This document shows positions 33,596 to 42,459 of a stretch of 64,000 nucleotides of DNA, piece by piece. A program made the position numbers and the translations under genes. The notes under the pieces were generated by a model. That model did no database searches. It had not been told where the DNA came from and saw only the letters and a list, made by a program, of their open reading frames with translations. Each line of letters starts with the position of its first letter. Within the stretch, counting starts at the first letter, position 1. The stretch comes from Frateuria hangzhouensis (GTDB lineage: Bacteria; Pseudomonadota; Gammaproteobacteria; Xanthomonadales; Rhodanobacteraceae). Where the stretch lies: contig NZ_JAPMIU010000001.1 in assembly GCF_026410505.1 (NCBI RefSeq), positions 124,001-188,000 on the forward strand, written 5' to 3'.

Positions 33596-36502
33596 ATGTT
33601 GATCAAACGCAATCGTATGGCGCTGGCCTTGATGGCCGCCGGGCTTTGCTTCACCGGCATGGCGCTGGCCGCACCGCAGGATGCCGGGCAATCGGACAAC
33701 CCGTCCCAAGGCCAGGACCAGGACCAGCAAGACCAGGCCGGCCAGCAGGCCGATGCCAGCCGCCGCGATCAGGACGCCAGCAAGAAGGCGCGCCAGTTGG
33801 GAACGGTCGAGGTCAGCGGCTTCGTCAGCAGCATCCAGAACTCCACGGCGCTCAAGCGCAACTCCAATGCCATCGTCGAGGCAGTCTCCGCGGAACAGAT
33901 CGGCAAGCTGCCCGGCGTGAGCATCGCCGACACGCTGGGCCGCCTGCCGGGCCTGGCGGTGCAGAGCGTCAGCGGCCGTCCGCAAGTGGTGAGCATCCAC
34001 GGCCTGGGGCCGGACTTCTCGACCGCGCTGGTCAACGGCAGCCAGCAGGTCTCTACGTCCAACAACCGCGACGTGCAGTTCGACCAGTATCCGTCGAGCT
34101 GGTTCGACAACGTGGTGGTGCACCTGAGCCCCTCGGCCGACCTGATCGGCCAGGGCCTGTCGGGCACGGTGGACATGCACACGATCCGCCCGCTGGACAA
34201 GGACAAGCCGGAAAGCGCGATGAACGCGCGCTACATCTGGGACGGCACCTCGCAGCTTGCCGACGGGCCCGGCGTGGGCGACCGCGGCTACGACGTCAAT
34301 GGCGTGTGGGTGCACCAGTTCGCCGATCACACCTTCGGCGTGACCGTCGGCGTGGACTTCCAGTCCAACCCTGCGCAGATCCAGCACCAGGCGCCGTGGG
34401 GCTATGCCACGGATGCCAACGGCAACCTGGTCGTGGGTGGCTCGAAGAACTACGGCATCTCCGACCAGATGAACCGCAACGGCCTGCTGACCACGCTGCA
34501 GTGGCGCCCGAACGACAACTTCACCAGCACGCTCGACCTGACCTACGACAAGTTCAAGGAAGCCCAGCAGGCCAAGGGCATCGAGTTCCCGCTGTTCTGG
34601 GGCTCCGGCGTGACCCTCGCCGAGGGCAGTGTTTCCGATGGCTTCGTCGAAAACGGCACCTACGGCAACGTCAAGGCGGTCGTGCGCAACGACTACAACA
34701 AGACCAACGCCAAGGTCTTCAACGTCAACTGGGCAAACGAGCTCCGCATCAACGAGAACTGGTCGGCCAGCCTCACCGCCAGCTACTCGCGCGCGCAGCG
34801 CCACGATTTGATGGTGGAAAGCTACGCGGGCACCGGCAACGGTCTGGGCAACGGCGCGACCGACAGCATCGTGTTCGACGAACTGTCCGACGGCATGCTG
34901 TACCTGAACCCGTCGCTGGACTACGGCTCCGGCCAGATGGTGCTGACCGACCCGCAGGGCTGGGGTTCCGGCGCCACGCCGCCGGTCGTGCAGGCGGGTT
35001 TCATCAATGCCCCGCGCACTGACGACCACCTGGCGAACCTGCGCCTGGCGGTCGAGCGCGACTTCCTCAGCGGCCCGTTCTCGTCGGTGGAGTTCGGCGT
35101 GGTGCGCGGCACGCGCAACAAGACCTACAACATCGACCAGACCTTCCTGATCCCACCGAACGGCGCCCCGTCGATCGCTGCCCCCGGCTCGACCTGCGAC
35201 CCGCTGGCGTGGATGGGCATCGGCTCGCAGGTCTGCTACGACCCGCTGCAGCTGATCGGCGCCGGCACCTACGAACAGTTCCCCACCGCGCTGTCCTCCA
35301 TCGCAGTGCCGCCGAACTGGGAGGTCAACGAGCGCGACGTCACCTCGTACCTGCAGTTCAACCTGGACACGACCCTGGGCAACGTCGGACTGCGCGGCAA
35401 CTTCGGCGTGCAGGCGGCGCACACCTCGCAGACCTCCAACGGCCAGCGCGTGGAAGCCAGCGCCGGCGGCACCAACGGCTCGAACGCGACGCTCGTTCCG
35501 GTATCCGGCGGCACCTCGTTCACCCGCTACCTGCCGAGCGCGAACCTGATCTTCGGCTTCGGCGAACAGGACGACCTGCGCGTGGGCGCCGCCCGCGTGA
35601 TGGCCCGTCCGCGCATGGACCAGATGAGCGCCAGCCTGGGCGTCTCCGGCAACATCACGCAGTTGCCCAACACCGACCCGAACCGGTCGTACTTCAGCGC
35701 CTCCGGCGGCAACGCCAGGCTGCTGCCGACCATGGCCGACAACTACAACGTCAGCTACGAGCACTACTTCGCGGGCGACGACTCGGGCTACGAGTGCAAC
35801 TCGGCCGAGTCGAAGACCTCGGACCTGTGCCGTTCCGGCGGGGCCGGCTACGTGGCAGTGTCGGCGTACTACCTGGGACTGAAGGACTACATCAATCCGA
35901 GTGCCGCCTACCTGTACGACTTCGCCGCCTTCGCCGACGCGTACCTGTCGCCCGAGCAACAGCAACAGCTGGGTACCACCATGGGTATCGTCTCCGGCCC
36001 GGTGAACGACGGCCGCGGCTACGTGAAGGGCCTGCAGACCACCCTCAACCTGCCCTTCAGCCAGTTGACCCCGGCGCTGTCGGGCCTGGGCACGATCATC
36101 ACCGGCGGCTACACCAAGAGCTCGCTGGTGTATGGCGACAATGCCGATCCGATCACCGTGCCCGGCCTGTCCAAATGGACGGCCAACGCCACGCTGTACT
36201 ACCAGCACAACGGGTTCGAGGCGCGCATCAGCGACAGCTACCGCTCCAGCTTCCTCGGCGAGGTGTCGGGCATCAGCGCGACGCGCATCGAGCAGACGAT
36301 CGAGGGCGGCAGCACCTACGACGCACAGGTCAGCTACACCTTCGACCACGGCCCGCTGGACGGCCTGACCCTGATCGCGCAAGGCTCGAACCTCTCCAAC
36401 AAGACGTTCGTGACCTACCAGAACGACGATCCGCGGCAGGTGCTGACCTGGGAAAGCTACGGTCGTCGCTACGAGATCGGCGTCTCCTACAAGTTCCAGT
36501 AA
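33596..36502 (+). CDS. TonB-dependent receptor (probable maltodextrin/alpha-glucan type)
   Basis: 968 residues. Signal peptide (about 1-26), then a Gln/Asp-rich linker (DQDQQDQAGQQADASRRDQD) and the plug domain (VEVSGF, SAEQIGKLPGVSIADTLGRLPG, SIHGLGPDFSTALVNG), followed by a 22-strand-type barrel ending in aromatic Phe-Gln (EIGVSYKFQ). The GKLPGVSIADTLGRLPG pattern belongs to the carbohydrate receptors of Xanthomonadales and Caulobacter. The ATG at 33596 has GGGGAG 6 nt upstream. An operator precedes it, and a halogenase homologue and a GH13 amylase follow, so the substrate is presumably an alpha-glucan. Confidence 0.93.
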   Translation: MLIKRNRMALALMAAGLCFTGMALAAPQDAGQSDNPSQGQDQDQQDQAGQQADASRRDQDASKKARQLGTVEVSGFVSSIQNSTALKRNSNAIVEAVSAEQIGKLPGVSIADTLGRLPGLAVQSVSGRPQVVSIHGLGPDFSTALVNGSQQVSTSNNRDVQFDQYPSSWFDNVVVHLSPSADLIGQGLSGTVDMHTIRPLDKDKPESAMNARYIWDGTSQLADGPGVGDRGYDVNGVWVHQFADHTFGVTVGVDFQSNPAQIQHQAPWGYATDANGNLVVGGSKNYGISDQMNRNGLLTTLQWRPNDNFTSTLDLTYDKFKEAQQAKGIEFPLFWGSGVTLAEGSVSDGFVENGTYGNVKAVVRNDYNKTNAKVFNVNWANELRINENWSASLTASYSRAQRHDLMVESYAGTGNGLGNGATDSIVFDELSDGMLYLNPSLDYGSGQMVLTDPQGWGSGATPPVVQAGFINAPRTDDHLANLRLAVERDFLSGPFSSVEFGVVRGTRNKTYNIDQTFLIPPNGAPSIAAPGSTCDPLAWMGIGSQVCYDPLQLIGAGTYEQFPTALSSIAVPPNWEVNERDVTSYLQFNLDTTLGNVGLRGNFGVQAAHTSQTSNGQRVEASAGGTNGSNATLVPVSGGTSFTRYLPSANLIFGFGEQDDLRVGAARVMARPRMDQMSASLGVSGNITQLPNTDPNRSYFSASGGNARLLPTMADNYNVSYEHYFAGDDSGYECNSAESKTSDLCRSGGAGYVAVSAYYLGLKDYINPSAAYLYDFAAFADAYLSPEQQQQLGTTMGIVSGPVNDGRGYVKGLQTTLNLPFSQLTPALSGLGTIITGGYTKSSLVYGDNADPITVPGLSKWTANATLYYQHNGFEARISDSYRSSFLGEVSGISATRIEQTIEGGSTYDAQVSYTFDHGPLDGLTLIAQGSNLSNKTFVTYQNDDPRQVLTWESYGRRYEIGVSYKFQ

Positions 36503-36524
36503 GCGCTTCGCCTTGCCCCAGCGA

Positions 36525-36558
36525 GGCCCCGTCGCGCAACATCGGCGGGGCCTTTTTT
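36525..36558 (+). terminator. Rho-independent terminator after TonB receptor 1
   Basis: GGCCCCG (36525-36531) pairs with CGGGGCC (36546-36552), followed by TTTTTT. It may act as an attenuating terminator between the receptor and the downstream halogenase-amylase unit. Confidence 0.85.
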
Positions 36559-36616
36559 CTTTCGGCCGGTCGCGCAACCCGCTGTCCGGGATCCGCGACG
36601 AGCACGGTAGTCCAGC

Positions 36617-38143
36617 ATGCCCATGAACCAGGCACCCATCCGGCAAATCGTGATCATTGGTGGCGGCACCGCGGGCTGGATGGCGGCGGCGCTGCTGTCC
36701 CGGGCGCTGGGTGACACGGCAAAGATCCAGCTGATCGAATCCGACGAGATCGGCACGGTTGGCGTGGGCGAGTCGACCATTCCTTCGATCCGGCTCATCA
36801 ACAGCTTTCTTGGGCTGGACGAGAACGAACTGCTGCGCGCCGTGCAGGGTACGGTCAAGCTCGGCATCCAGTTCAACGACTGGCATCGCCTCGGCGATTC
36901 CTACCTGCATGCCTTCGGCGACATCGGCCTGGCGCTGGGGCTGTTGCCGTTCCACCATTACTGGTTGCGCAGCCGCCACCAGGATCCGGCGGCGCCCGAC
37001 CTGTGGGCCTATTCCCTGAACGCGCAGGCGATCGCTGCACACCGCTTTGCGCCGATGGAGCGCGTCGGCGGCACCGCACTCGACGGCCTGCGCTACGCCT
37101 ACCACCTGGACGCCGGCCTGTACGCCCGCCACCTGCGCAAGCACGCCGCCGCCGGCGTCGAGCGCACGGAAGGCAAGGTGGTGAAGGTCAACCTGCGCGC
37201 GCACGATGGCTTTGTCGAGTCGGTGCAGTTGGAAAGCGGCCAGGTCGTCGCCGGCGAGCTGTTCATCGACTGCTCGGGCTTTCGCGGCCTGCTGATCGAA
37301 GGCGCGCTCGAGACCGGCTACGAGGACTGGCGCCACTGGCTGCCGTGCGATCGCGCGATGGTCGCACCGAGCACGCGCGTCGAGCCGCTGCGTCCGTTCA
37401 CCCAAGCCAACGCGCGGCCCGCGGGTTGGCAGTGGCGCATTCCGCTGCAGCACCGCAGCGGCAACGGCCATGTCTACTGCAGCCGGTTCATGAGCGACGA
37501 CGAGGCGGCCAACCTGCTGCTGCAGCACATCGAGGGCGACGTGCTCGAGCAGCCGCGCCTGCTGCGTTTCACCGGCGGCATGCGCAAGCGCACCTGGAAC
37601 CGCAACTGCGTGGCGCTCGGCCTGGCCGCGGGGTTCATGGAGCCGCTGGAATCGACCAGCATCCATCTGGTCCAGTCCGGCGTGAACCGGCTGCTCGGCC
37701 TGTTTCCCGATGGCAACTTCGATCCCGCGCTCACCGACGAATACAACCGCCAGACGCGTTTCGAGTACGAGCGCATCCGCGACTTCCTGATCCTGCACTA
37801 CCGCGCCACCGAACGCCGCGACACGCCCTTCTGGCGGCATTGCGCGGAGCTGCCCGTGCCCGAACCGCTGCAGCGCAAGCTCGATCTGTTCCAGGCCGGC
37901 GGGCGCATCGTGCGCGACGCGGACGAGTTGTTCGCCGAAAACGCCTGGCTGCAGGTGATGCTCGGCCAGGGCATGGTGCCCGCCGGCCATCACCCGTTGG
38001 CCGACGCCCTGCCGCAGGCGCAGCTGGATGAATTCCTGTCGCACATCCGCACCCTGCTCGATCGCGCCGTCGGCGGCATGCCCGGGCATGCCCAGTTCAT
38101 CGCCCGGCACTGCGCCGCGTCCGGCACGGTGGCGGCCGCCTGA
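36617..38143 (+). CDS. Flavin-dependent tryptophan-halogenase homologue 1
   Basis: 508 residues. Contains the FAD motif GGGTAGW (15-21), the active-site Lys in TVKLGIQF (K81, equivalent to K79 of PrnA), the halogenase signature WQWRIP (271-276) and FMEPLEST. All landmark residues of flavin-dependent halogenases are thus kept. Genes of this type are recurrent partners of TonB carbohydrate receptors in Xanthomonas, Caulobacter and Shewanella, where their substrate is unknown. The stop overlaps the start of the periplasmic GH13 gene (TGATG), so the two are translationally coupled. Confidence 0.9.
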   Translation: MPMNQAPIRQIVIIGGGTAGWMAAALLSRALGDTAKIQLIESDEIGTVGVGESTIPSIRLINSFLGLDENELLRAVQGTVKLGIQFNDWHRLGDSYLHAFGDIGLALGLLPFHHYWLRSRHQDPAAPDLWAYSLNAQAIAAHRFAPMERVGGTALDGLRYAYHLDAGLYARHLRKHAAAGVERTEGKVVKVNLRAHDGFVESVQLESGQVVAGELFIDCSGFRGLLIEGALETGYEDWRHWLPCDRAMVAPSTRVEPLRPFTQANARPAGWQWRIPLQHRSGNGHVYCSRFMSDDEAANLLLQHIEGDVLEQPRLLRFTGGMRKRTWNRNCVALGLAAGFMEPLESTSIHLVQSGVNRLLGLFPDGNFDPALTDEYNRQTRFEYERIRDFLILHYRATERRDTPFWRHCAELPVPEPLQRKLDLFQAGGRIVRDADELFAENAWLQVMLGQGMVPAGHHPLADALPQAQLDEFLSHIRTLLDRAVGGMPGHAQFIARHCAASGTVAAA

Positions 38144-39708
38144 TGCGGATGCGTGGGCAAGCGCTGCTGGCCTTGGTGCTGTTTGCCGTACTGGTGCCGG
38201 TCGCCGGCGCCACTGCGTACTACCGCGCGCCGGAGGAGCGTGCCTACGCGCAGGCACCCGACCCGCCCCGTTCCGGCGTCTGGTACGAGATCTTCGTGCG
38301 CGCGTGGTACGACACCGACGGCGACGGCATCGGCGACCTCAACGGCGTCACCGCCAAGCTCGACTACCTGAAGTCGCTGGGCGTCGACGGCATCTGGCTG
38401 ATGCCGATCAACCCCTCGCCCAGCTACCACGGCTACGACGTCACCGACTACCGCGCGATCAATCCGCAATACGGCACGCTGGCGGACTTCCAGCGATTGC
38501 TGGCCGCGGCGCACGCGCGCGATATCCGCGTGATCATGGACCTGGTGGTCAACCACACCAGCGACCGCCACCCGTGGTTCCGCGCTGCACGCGATTCGGG
38601 CGATCCGCACCACGCCTGGTACGGCTGGGCCGGCGCCGGCACCGACCTGCACGCGGCCAGCGCCACCGGCGGCCCGGCCTGGCATGCACTGGGCAAGCAG
38701 CACTACTTGGGCATCTTCAGCGGCGACATGCCGGACCTGGACTTCGATACGCCTGCCGTGCGCAAGGCAGTGACCGATATCGGCCGCTACTGGCTGGCGC
38801 AGGGCGTGGACGGCTTTCGCCTCGATGCCGCCCGGCACGTCTACGAGGACTTCGCCGCCAGCGCCGATGATCCGGCCCGGCAGCGGCGCAACCTCGCCTG
38901 GTGGGGCGCGTTCCATGACGCGATGAGCGCCGTGCGCCCGGACGTTTACCTGATCGGCGAAGTGACCCGCGACGAGCCGGGCCAACTGGCACCCTGGTTC
39001 GGCCCGCTCGACGCGGTATTCGATTTTCCGCTCGCCACACAACTGGTGCTGAGCGCGCGCAACGAACGCAACGACGGCCTCGGCGAACTGCTCCGGCGCA
39101 TCGCCGCAGCGGTTCCCGCCGGCCAGGACGCGCCCTTCCTGTCCAACCACGACCAGGAGCGGGTGATGAGCCAGCTCGGCGGCGACGCTTCGCACATGCG
39201 CACGGCCGCGGCGATGCTGCTCACCCTGCCCGGCCGGCCGTTCATCTATTACGGCGAGGAACTGGGCATGCGCGGGCGCAAACCCGATCCCGACCTGCGC
39301 GAACCGATGCGCTGGCACCGCGATCCGCATGGTCCGGGCGAGAGCCGCTGGAAGCGGTTCAGCGCCGGCGACGGCCCCGAGGTTTCGGTGGAAGCCCAGC
39401 AGGACGACGGGCATTCGCTGCTCGCCTGGTATCGCATGCTGATCGGCTGGCGCCGCGAATTGCCCGTGCTGCGTGACGGCGCCCTCAGCGTGCCTGCCGT
39501 GGCCAACCCCCGGCTGGCCGTCTGGGAACTGGCCGACGCCGGCAACGACGTGCTGGTCGTGCACAACCTTTCGCACGAGCCGCAAAGATTGAAGCTGGCG
39601 GGTGTGCTGGCGCGTTTCGGCCACATCCGGCTGACCAGCCAGCCCGAAGCCCGCATCGCCGCCGGCGAACTGCAGTTGCCCGCCTACGCTGCGGCGATTC
39701 TCCAGTGA
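38143..39708 (+). CDS. Exported GH13 alpha-amylase family enzyme
   Basis: 521 residues with an N-terminal signal sequence or anchor (about 6-24), so periplasmic. GH13 landmarks: VWYEIFVRAWYDTDGDGIGD, DLVVNHTSDRHPWF, D228 (GFRLDAARH, nucleophile), E273 (LIGEVTRDE, acid/base) and D337 (LSNHDQERV). A short C-terminal beta domain follows (LAVWELADAGNDVLVVHNLS). The start ATG overlaps the halogenase stop. It likely trims alpha-glucans entering through the adjacent receptor. Confidence 0.93.
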   Translation: MRMRGQALLALVLFAVLVPVAGATAYYRAPEERAYAQAPDPPRSGVWYEIFVRAWYDTDGDGIGDLNGVTAKLDYLKSLGVDGIWLMPINPSPSYHGYDVTDYRAINPQYGTLADFQRLLAAAHARDIRVIMDLVVNHTSDRHPWFRAARDSGDPHHAWYGWAGAGTDLHAASATGGPAWHALGKQHYLGIFSGDMPDLDFDTPAVRKAVTDIGRYWLAQGVDGFRLDAARHVYEDFAASADDPARQRRNLAWWGAFHDAMSAVRPDVYLIGEVTRDEPGQLAPWFGPLDAVFDFPLATQLVLSARNERNDGLGELLRRIAAAVPAGQDAPFLSNHDQERVMSQLGGDASHMRTAAAMLLTLPGRPFIYYGEELGMRGRKPDPDLREPMRWHRDPHGPGESRWKRFSAGDGPEVSVEAQQDDGHSLLAWYRMLIGWRRELPVLRDGALSVPAVANPRLAVWELADAGNDVLVVHNLSHEPQRLKLAGVLARFGHIRLTSQPEARIAAGELQLPAYAAAILQ

Positions 39709-39728
39709 AATGTCGCCGAGCATTTCCT

Positions 39729-39788
39729 GTAAGAGCGCACCTGGGCGCGACCGCCATGCCGCACGGTCGCGCCCAGGTGCGCTCCTAC
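39729..39788. repeat. Family 2 inverted repeat (REP-like), copy 1
   Basis: GTAAGAGCGCACCTGGGCGC on the left and its near-perfect complement on the right around a short loop; the consensus of the family is GTAGGAGCGCACNTGNGCGC. Other copies are at 51158, 59094, 62961 and 63286. Confidence 0.85.
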
Positions 39789-39857
39789 AAAAGCACCCTC
39801 GGGCCCATTGCCGCCACATCGTGCACCGCACCATCGGAAAACCGCGCCATGTCACAG

Positions 39858-39872
39858 ATGAATACGTATGCA
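39858..39872 (+). promoter_or_regulatory. LacI-type operator (type A) upstream of the GH31 enzyme
   Basis: ATGAATACGTATGCA, 90 nt before the GH31 start codon, in the same orientation relative to the gene as the other three copies. Confidence 0.75.
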
Positions 39873-39962
39873 GACGGGTGTTGCGACGCTCGCCATGGCC
39901 CCTACTATGGGCCCGGCTCCCGTCGCCTGCACGCGCTCTTCACAAAGCTCAAGCACGCGTCA

Positions 39963-42338
39963 ATGGGGCCGATCACGTTGTTTGTCGTCGGAGTATTGCT
40001 GGTGTCCCCTTCTTCCGCTGCTGCATCGCTTTCCCAGGCCCGGGCGCACGCTGCGCTGGCCCGTCCCACTTCCCTCACGCCGGCCGCGCCCGGGTTCGAC
40101 ATCCTGCTCGGCGCCGACACGGTGCGCGTGGAGCTGACCGCACCCGGCACGCTGCACGTGCAGTTCCGCAAGGCCGGCCACGCCTCGGCGCCGACCATCG
40201 TGATCGATCCGGCGCTGCAGGCCCCGGCCTATCCCGACGCAGAGATTTCCCAGGACGCCGCCGGCGCACGGCTGCACTCGGCGCAGCTGGACGCGCTGTG
40301 GGACAAGCAACATGGCGTGCTGTCGATCGGCGTGCCCGGCCAGCATCCGCTGCTGCGCCAGTTCGCCCTGCCCTCGCTGGGCCAGGGCCGGCTGAGCTTG
40401 ATCCACACCAAGGGCGAGCCGATGTACGGCATCGGCGGTTTCGATGCCACCGATCCGGCCACCGCCGGTCTGCTGCGCGACGGTTACCGGCCCATCACCG
40501 CCGGTGAACAGGGCCACGCGGGCGCGCCGTTCGTGTGGACGACCGCCGGCTACGGCGTGCTGGTCGACGGCGTCGGCGGCCAGATCGCGCTGGGCGACAC
40601 GCGCCTGGATGCGCGCATGTTCGACGGCGGCCTGGACTACTACGTGTTCCTCGGCGATCCGCACGCCATCTTCGCCGCGCTGGCGCAGGTCAGCGGCCGC
40701 AGCCCGCTGTTTCCCAAATGGGCGATGGGCTTTACCAACAGCCAGTGGGGCATCGACGAGAAAGAGCTGTTGGACATCGTCCACGGCTACCGCGAGCGGC
40801 ACATCCCGCTGGACAACTTCACCCTCGACTTCGACTGGAAGGCCTGGGGCGAGGACGACTACGGCGAGTTCCGCTGGAACGAGCACAAGTTCCCCGACGG
40901 TGACAGCGGCAAGCTCAAGGCCCTGCTCGACGCCCAGGGCGTGCACCTGACCGGCATCATGAAGCCGCGCATCCACGTTGATACCGTCGAGGGCCGCGAG
41001 GCGACCGAGCGCGGCTACTGGCTGGCGCAGAGCGATCCCGCACCGGATTATTTCTCCGGCAAGACCGTGCGCGAGCTCGACTTCGCCGACCCGGCCGCGC
41101 GCGCCTGGTTCTTCAACAAGGCGCTGAAGCATTCCTTCGAGACCGGCATGGTCGGCTGGTGGAACGACGAGGCCGACGATGTCGCCATCGACCTGCAGCA
41201 CATGGACATGCAGCGCGCGCTCTATGACGGCCAACGCGCCATCTCCGACCTGCGCGTGTGGTCGCTCAACCGCAATTTCTACCTGGGCGCGCAGCGCTAC
41301 GCCTACGGCCTCTGGTCCGGCGACATCCATACCGGTTTCGCTTCCATGGCCGGGCAGCGCCAGCGCATGCTCAGCGCCATCAACGTGGGCGCGATGCAGT
41401 GGGGCATGGACGGCGGCGGCTTCAAGGCCGGCACGCCGACACCGGAAAACTACGCGCGCTGGATCCAGTTCGGTGCGTTCACGCCGGTGTTCCGCGTGCA
41501 TGGCGAGCTGAACCAGAAGCGCCAGCCGTGGGTCTATGGCCCGATTGCCGAGAAGGCCGCCGGCGACGCGATCCGCCTGCGCCAGTCGCTGATCCCCTAC
41601 ATCTACAGCTACGAACACCAGCGCCGCGCCACCGGCATGGGCCTGGTGCGCCCGCTGCTGTTCGACTGGCCGAATGACCCCAGGGTCCGCAACGACGTCG
41701 ACGCCTGGTTGTTCGGCGACAGCCTGCTGGTGGCACCGGTGGTCGATGAGGGCCAGACGATCAAGCCGGTCTACCTGCCCGCCGGCGAGTGGATCGATTG
41801 GTTCAGCGGCAGGCACTACGCCGGCGGCCAGACCATCCATCACCAGGCTGACGCGGAGCACTGGAGCGACATCCCGCTGTACGTCCGCGAGGGCGCGATC
41901 ATCCCGATGGCGCCGCCGATGGACTACGTGGGCCAGCGTCCGCTGACCGAATTGCAGGTGGAACTGTTCCCCGCCGCGGGCGGCAGCCAGTTCGACTACT
42001 ACGACGACGACGGCACGACCTACGGCTACGAACAGGGTGCATATTTCCTGCAGTCGATGCGGATGCAGGCGCACGGCGGCACCGTCAGCTTCGCTATCGC
42101 CGCGCCGCAGGGCAGCTTCCGCCCGGCGCTCGAATCCTGGTTGCTGAAGTTCCACGGCCAGCCGGCCGAAGCGGTGCGCAGCAACGGCCGCACGCTGGAA
42201 GCCTTCGCCAGCGTCGATGCCCTGCGTGCTTCGCAGGACGATGGCTGGGCCGTCGGTGAGGACCGCTTCGGCCCGGTGACCTGGGTGCGGGTTGCCGCCG
42301 GCACGGCGCAGTCGATCGCCCTGGACGTTCGCCCGTAG
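39963..42338 (+). CDS. Exported GH31 alpha-glucosidase
   Basis: 791 residues beginning with a signal peptide (hydrophobic 2-20). GH31 (beta/alpha)8 barrel with FPKWAMGFTNSQWG, the nucleophile D402 in GWWNDEAD, the acid/base D454 in WSGDIHTGF, and a proximal C-terminal beta domain (DSLLVAPVV). It hydrolyses alpha-glucosidic ends of oligosaccharides in the periplasm. I start it at the ATG at 39963 because it lies after the operator and opens with a signal peptide; earlier in-frame ATGs lie at or before the operator. Confidence 0.9.
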   Translation: MGPITLFVVGVLLVSPSSAAASLSQARAHAALARPTSLTPAAPGFDILLGADTVRVELTAPGTLHVQFRKAGHASAPTIVIDPALQAPAYPDAEISQDAAGARLHSAQLDALWDKQHGVLSIGVPGQHPLLRQFALPSLGQGRLSLIHTKGEPMYGIGGFDATDPATAGLLRDGYRPITAGEQGHAGAPFVWTTAGYGVLVDGVGGQIALGDTRLDARMFDGGLDYYVFLGDPHAIFAALAQVSGRSPLFPKWAMGFTNSQWGIDEKELLDIVHGYRERHIPLDNFTLDFDWKAWGEDDYGEFRWNEHKFPDGDSGKLKALLDAQGVHLTGIMKPRIHVDTVEGREATERGYWLAQSDPAPDYFSGKTVRELDFADPAARAWFFNKALKHSFETGMVGWWNDEADDVAIDLQHMDMQRALYDGQRAISDLRVWSLNRNFYLGAQRYAYGLWSGDIHTGFASMAGQRQRMLSAINVGAMQWGMDGGGFKAGTPTPENYARWIQFGAFTPVFRVHGELNQKRQPWVYGPIAEKAAGDAIRLRQSLIPYIYSYEHQRRATGMGLVRPLLFDWPNDPRVRNDVDAWLFGDSLLVAPVVDEGQTIKPVYLPAGEWIDWFSGRHYAGGQTIHHQADAEHWSDIPLYVREGAIIPMAPPMDYVGQRPLTELQVELFPAAGGSQFDYYDDDGTTYGYEQGAYFLQSMRMQAHGGTVSFAIAAPQGSFRPALESWLLKFHGQPAEAVRSNGRTLEAFASVDALRASQDDGWAVGEDRFGPVTWVRVAAGTAQSIALDVRP

Positions 42339-42459
42339 GTTCGACTCTCCTGCCCGCCGGTGGGACCTGACGCCAGCATGGGGAAGGCCTGAACCGCACT
42401 CTGGATACCTCCCCCGTTTGCAGGTTGGGGGATCCGCGGTGCGGGCCCACGAGGACGAC

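Noticed and set aside
33488-38257. A 1,589-codon open frame on the minus strand opposite TonB receptor 1 and halogenase 1
   Set aside because: It lies wholly antisense to two clear genes, shows low-complexity Val/Arg/Gln/His composition typical of GC-rich complementary frames, and has no recognisable domain.
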